A stretch of 64,000 nucleotides of DNA from contig NZ_CP007201.1 in assembly GCF_000568815.1 (NCBI RefSeq), forward strand, positions 434,001 through 498,000, given 5' to 3'. The translations under genes were made by a program, and so were the position numbers. Under the pieces are notes generated by a model. It did not search any database, was not told where the DNA came from, and saw only the letters and a program-made list of their open reading frames with translations. Origin of the DNA: Sulfurospirillum multivorans DSM 12446 (GTDB lineage Bacteria; Campylobacterota; Campylobacteria; Campylobacterales; Sulfurospirillaceae). The first letter of the stretch is position 1. Each line of letters starts with the position of its first letter. Positions 62,320 through 64,000 of this stretch are shown here, piece after piece.

Positions 62320-63824
62320 TGCTTGTAAACGACCTTGGTTATCTTTTACCGCTCATCATTGTTGCAGGCGGGGCGGTTGTTTTGATGCTTCTCTCCCCCG
62401 TTGAGCGTTTTTCGATGGAGCGTTTTTCACTCTTTACCTTTTTGATTTTACTGGGAGCTTTGGGTGCCGATCTGTTCTACTTTGGGGAGCTTTTCACCGC
62501 TTTTCCGATGCAAGAGCTTTTTTCTAAGATGCTCATTGTTGACAGCTATTCGGTCTATTTTGACGCATTGATTTTGAGTGGTGCATTGGTGACTTCTCTC
62601 ATTGGAACGCACTATTTTCAAACGAAACGTCACTTTAAAAAAGAGGTTTTTTCACTGTTTCTCTTCTCTGTTTTTGGCATGATGTTACTAGTACATGCCA
62701 ATGAGCTTTTAACCGCGTTTATCGCGCTTGAGATCGCTTCACTTTCCCTTTATGTAATGATCGGGTTTCAAAAAATTCACGACAAACGGGTGGAAGCAAG
62801 CTACCAATACTTAGTGCTTGGCTCCATTTCAGGGGCATTTTTCCTCTTAGGTTCTGCGATGATGTATGCAGGGCTTGGTACGACGATTTTGGGCGATATT
62901 GGAAAAGCGCTTGATGTACAGATGGGCAAAGATGTTTCGCTCATAATCATCGGTGCGACGTTTATCTTGGTGACGTTCTTGTTTAAAATCTCCGCGTTTC
63001 CGTTTCAAAACTGGACGATTGACGTGTACGATGGCTCGCCTCTGCCCGTAACGGCGTTTATGGCGGCAACCTTTAAAGTGGCGATTTTTGGCTTTGTGCT
63101 TCGTTTGATGCTCATCGATCTTGACCCGATTCGCGACATTTGGGACACGCTTTTTGTTGTCGTGATTTTAGCGACCCTGCTGTATGGAACGTTCTTGGCG
63201 ATCATCCAAGAGAGTCTTAAGCGCATGCTTGCCGCTTCGAGCATCGTTCACACGGGCTATCTGCTCATCGCTTTCGTCTCTATCGGTTACGCAGGGGAGA
63301 GTGCATCTTCCTCCATCATCTTCTACCTCGTCGCCTATTTTCTCTCCGCGATGGGTGCGTTTGGACTCATCTCGTACATCGCCGCCGATGAGCATGTTCG
63401 TGTCACGTACGAGGATTTTCGTGGCTTTGCACATGTGCATCCTTATATGGCAGCGATGCTAAGTGTTTTTATGCTCTCGCTTGCTGGCATTCCAAGCACC
63501 ATCGGCTTTGTCGGTAAATTTTACATCTTCACGGGTGCGATTGAAGCAGGCTACACCTTTCTAGCCGTGTGTGGCATCATCGCCACGTTTATCTCGATCT
63601 ATTACTACTTCAAACTCATCGCACTCATGTACTTTTACCCCGCGTGCGAGAAAGAAGGTGCCATGATCCCCACACTGAGTGGCATTACACCCATTACGAT
63701 TGGTGTGATTGCGATAGCGGTTATTTGGGGAGGAATTGGTAATACCTTTATCGCTTATTTCCCAGGAGTCGATTTCTTGATTGATACCGCAAGACTTTCG
63801 TATATGTCGTTGTTTATTAAGTAA
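62319..63824 (+). CDS. nuoN: NADH-quinone oxidoreductase subunit N
   Basis: 501 residues from ATG 62319, chosen over the GTG one codon earlier because AGGAG (62307-62311) lies 7 bases upstream of the ATG. Third antiporter-like subunit: ALEIASLSLYVMIGFQKIHD, NWTIDVYDGSPLPVTAFMAA and SLKRMLAASSIVHTGYLLIA. It completes the membrane arm. An exact palindrome follows 2 bases after the stop (63827-63838). Confidence 0.96.
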   Translation: MLVNDLGYLLPLIIVAGGAVVLMLLSPVERFSMERFSLFTFLILLGALGADLFYFGELFTAFPMQELFSKMLIVDSYSVYFDALILSGALVTSLIGTHYFQTKRHFKKEVFSLFLFSVFGMMLLVHANELLTAFIALEIASLSLYVMIGFQKIHDKRVEASYQYLVLGSISGAFFLLGSAMMYAGLGTTILGDIGKALDVQMGKDVSLIIIGATFILVTFLFKISAFPFQNWTIDVYDGSPLPVTAFMAATFKVAIFGFVLRLMLIDLDPIRDIWDTLFVVVILATLLYGTFLAIIQESLKRMLAASSIVHTGYLLIAFVSIGYAGESASSSIIFYLVAYFLSAMGAFGLISYIAADEHVRVTYEDFRGFAHVHPYMAAMLSVFMLSLAGIPSTIGFVGKFYIFTGAIEAGYTFLAVCGIIATFISIYYYFKLIALMYFYPACEKEGAMIPTLSGITPITIGVIAIAVIWGGIGNTFIAYFPGVDFLIDTARLSYMSLFIK

Positions 63825-63885
63825 CGTTTACATGTAAAGACTTCTTGTTAATAGATTACTATATTAAAAAGAATAAGGAGAATAA

Positions 63886-64000
63886 ATGACCAGAGAAGAA
63901 TGCGGAAATGCTCCCCTATTGCTCCAAAATTTTATATCAATTAGAAATCAAATTAAATGTCAAAAAGATTGCAATGAATTTTCATTCAACTTTCATCAAT
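63886..64000 (+). CDS. unknown protein, 3' end outside window
   Basis: An ATG at 63886 with AAGGAG at 63875-63880 opens a frame to the window edge (38 codons seen): MTREECGNAPLLLQNFISIR, then further residues with Cys at 25 and 29. It is AT-richer than nuo. I do not recognise it. It lies 61 bases after nuoN in the same direction, past a palindrome. Confidence 0.6.
   Translation, partial: MTREECGNAPLLLQNFISIRNQIKCQKDCNEFSFNFHQ

Overview
The window reads as chromosomal DNA of a free-living Campylobacterota (epsilonproteobacterium), most likely Sulfurospirillum or a close relative. The grounds are an OprD-type major porin, a CetA/CetB-like energy-taxis pair, a twin-arginine molybdopterin S/N-oxide reductase with a monohaem cytochrome c partner, a membrane-arm nuo cluster, a PutA without an N-terminal DNA-binding domain, and the tRNA-Thr/Tyr/Gly/Thr-tuf-rpmG-tRNA-Trp-secE-nusG-L11-L1-L10-L7/12-rpoB-rpoC-S12-S7-fusA block. 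No prophage, insertion sequence or CRISPR array was seen. No gene-free stretch exceeds 300 bases once tRNAs are counted.

Layout. 1-7.7 kb: a mixed set of small metabolic genes: a truncated zinc-ribbon protein, a gamma-glutamylcyclotransferase-like protein, thioredoxin 2, a divergent DUF4392/DUF1445 pair (the two halves of animal D-glutamate cyclase), a polysaccharide deacetylase, a SnoaL-like protein, an EamA exporter, a VF530-like protein, an SDR and a ribbon-helix-helix/unknown pair. 7.7-16 kb: a complete branched-chain-amino-acid-type ABC importer (livJ-H-M-G-F) followed by putA, a module for amino acid uptake and proline breakdown. 16-17.7 kb: two small membrane proteins separated by a 7-bp tandem repeat, then yaaA. 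17.7-35 kb: the translation and transcription block. 35-37.8 kb: the methionine importer metNIQ. 37.8-44.6 kb: tRNA-Arg, porin, an Lrp regulator with an EamA exporter, an aldo/keto reductase, a SagB-like oxidoreductase and a MATE exporter. 44.9-52 kb: the S/N-oxide reductase and its cytochrome, followed by a response regulator, an extracellular solute-binding protein and a histidine kinase, which together look like an analogue of TorT/TorS/TorR. 52-54 kb: the chemoreceptor and PAS pair. 54.2-63.8 kb: a small anchored protein and nuoG-H-I-J-K-L-M-N without nuoA-F. The window ends in a truncated unknown gene.

The most striking signal is not a gene. The exact 10-bp palindrome TTACATGTAA, usually extended to TTTACATGTAAA, was counted 36 times by eye in 64 kb, where about 0.06-0.2 are expected by chance. 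Twenty copies lie inside genes, always in one of the two stop-free frames (Leu-His-Val or Thr-Cys-Lys). Sixteen lie between genes, often as inverted pairs or half-sites that build hairpins after stop codons. It is almost absent from within the ribosomal/RNA polymerase genes. This looks like a highly iterated palindrome or uptake/chromosome-organisation signal, and I know of no description of it. A second, rarer repeat of three hairpins occurs three times in intergenic DNA.
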